Shown: positions 63,215-64,000 of the stretch, piece after piece | Position numbering within the stretch: position 1 is the first letter of the stretch | How the letters are laid out: every line of letters begins with the position of its first letter | Made by a program: the position numbers and the translations under genes | NCBI RefSeq assembly: GCF_018613315.1 | Contig: NZ_JAGGQL010000006.1 | Location: forward strand, 101,384-165,383 | DNA from: Bacillus sp. ISL-37 | GTDB taxonomy: Bacteria; Bacillota; Bacilli; Bacillales; Cytobacillaceae | Length of the DNA stretch: 64,000 bases | Direction of reading: 5' to 3' | The notes under the pieces: model-generated | Told to the model about the DNA's origin: nothing | What the model saw: the letters and a program-made list of their open reading frames with translations, nothing else | The model's database searches: none

Positions 63215-63668
63215 CACAATTATTCTGCTTTTGCTCATGAACCTGTCATAATTCAGGGCTTATCGTGACAGCTTTTCCGCTTTCACTCGCGAACCTGTCA
63301 CGATTCCGAGGTTTTCTTGACAGCTTTTCGGCTCTCACACCCAAACCTGTCACGATTCCGAGGTTTTCTTGACAGCTTTACGGTTCTTACACCCAAACCT
63401 GTCACGATTCCGAGGTTTTCTTGACAGCTTTTCGGCTCTCACACCCAAACCTGTCACGATTCCGGCGTTTTCATGACAGCTTTACGGCTCTTATACCCAA
63501 ACCTGTCACGATTCCGAGGTTTTCTTGACAGCTTTTCGGCTCTCACACCCAAACCTGTCACGATTCCAGGGTTTTCTTGACAGCTTTACGGCTCTTACAC
63601 CCAAACCTGTCACGATTCCGAGGTTTTCTTGACAGCTTTACGGCTCTTTCACCCAAACCTGTCAGAAT
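63215..63668. repeat. 52-bp tandem array, version A
   Basis: GACAGC starts at 63267, 63319, 63371, 63423, 63475, 63527, 63579 and 63631, exactly 52 bases apart, with a partial unit before. Each unit has arms TGACAG and CTGTCA and the linker CGATTCCGAGGTTTTC. Units alternate between TTTTCGG and TTTACGG. It fills the convergent gap between the nos operon and ybaK, and matches the left window edge. Confidence 0.97.
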
Positions 63669-63691
63669 CCTTATCCTATTAAGAAAAACAT

Positions 63692-64000
63692 CTATACTTT
63701 CACCAGTTCTGCATATTTCCCTGCAACGGCACTGATCAATTGGTTCGGTGCCAATTCGACCTGGAAGCCGATTTTCCCTGCACTGACGATGATTGTTTCA
63801 AGCTCCTGGGCGCTCTCATCCAAAAATGTCGGATAATCCTTCTTCATGCCAACTGGCGAACAGCCACCGCGAATGTAGCCGGTGAATTTCTGGATGTCCT
63901 TGACAGGAAGCATTTCCACATTCTTTTCCCCGGCTTCCCTCGCAGCTTTTTTCATGTCCAGCTCCGCTTCCACCGGGATGACAAAAACGTATATATCCTT
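63692..64000 (-). CDS. ybaK: Cys-tRNA(Pro) deacylase, YbaK family (3' part)
   Basis: C-terminal part of a YbaK/EbsC-type trans-editing enzyme that hydrolyses Cys-tRNA(Pro) made in error by ProRS. The gene runs off the right edge; about 102 codons are seen. GGCSPVGMKKDYPTFLD and the preceding lysine-rich segment match the family, with GYIRGG forming the substrate loop. No start codon is in the window. Confidence 0.88.
   Translation of the reverse strand, partial: KDIYVFVIPVEAELDMKKAAREAGEKNVEMLPVKDIQKFTGYIRGGCSPVGMKKDYPTFLDESAQELETIIVSAGKIGFQVELAPNQLISAVAGKYAELVKV

Noticed and set aside
63215-63668. CRISPR array
   Set aside because: The entire 52-base unit is conserved; there are no constant short repeats with different spacers, and no cas gene is near. 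The same applies to 18671-19075 and 43072-43285.

Overview
The window is chromosomal DNA from a low-to-moderate GC, spore-forming Bacillaceae. The evidence is AGGAGG-type ribosome binding sites, rsfA, gerQ, lipL, hemQ, bshB2 and a gene order that follows the Bacillus subtilis ywj-ywi-ywh-ywf-ywd segment. The genus is not fixed by the sequence; a Mesobacillus- or Cytobacillus-like organism fits (inference).

Layout. 1-5.9 kb: a fatty-acid oxidation operon on the minus strand (fadF, thiolase, 3-hydroxybutyryl-CoA dehydrogenase, acyl-CoA dehydrogenase) with a FadR-like operator inside its promoter. 6-28.5 kb: B. subtilis-like backbone: cardiolipin synthase, uvsE, argS, ywiB, an AtoE-type fatty-acid transporter, speB/speE, pbpG, ywhDCB, ywgA, ywfO, rsfA, lipL, pta, hemQ, gerQ, ywdK, ywdI, ung. 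A near-perfect parS site lies between ywdI and ung. 29-41.1 kb: a minus-strand formate dehydrogenase and molybdenum-cofactor cluster (fdhD, three FDH-N type subunits, fdhE, mobA, moeA, a moeA fusion, moaE, moaD, moeB). Its catalytic subunit is a selenoprotein: the two adjacent reading frames are one gene read through an in-frame UGA followed by a bacterial SECIS hairpin. 41.8-54 kb: pdxK, yndM, yojF/bshB2, an ABC exporter with its TetR regulator and twin operators, a PQQ-type sugar dehydrogenase lipoprotein, a Cof-type phosphatase, a GH13 glucosidase and a YjiH-type membrane protein. 54.2-56 kb: a glycine/proline-rich protein and a double P-loop ATPase. 56-63.2 kb: a clade II nitrous oxide reductase operon (nosC, nosZ, nosB, nosD, nosY, nosF and two lipoprotein genes) behind an FNR-type promoter. 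The window ends inside a YbaK-type deacylase gene.

How it works together: formate oxidised at the membrane by the seleno-FDH would feed quinol to respiration, and the nos operon would use such electrons to reduce N2O when oxygen is scarce. The molybdenum genes supply the cofactor. The molybdenum/FDH block sits between ung and pdxK, close neighbours in B. subtilis, so it looks like an accessory insertion.

The least expected signal is in the non-coding DNA. Two kinds of tandem array recur. One has an exact 52-bp period and exists in three unrelated sequence versions, each with inverted arms. The other has a 20-22-bp period, three different core words and a shared terminal hairpin. Of twelve gaps between convergent genes, seven hold such an array; only one array lies elsewhere inside the window (a further one touches the left edge). 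I know of no described system that explains this.
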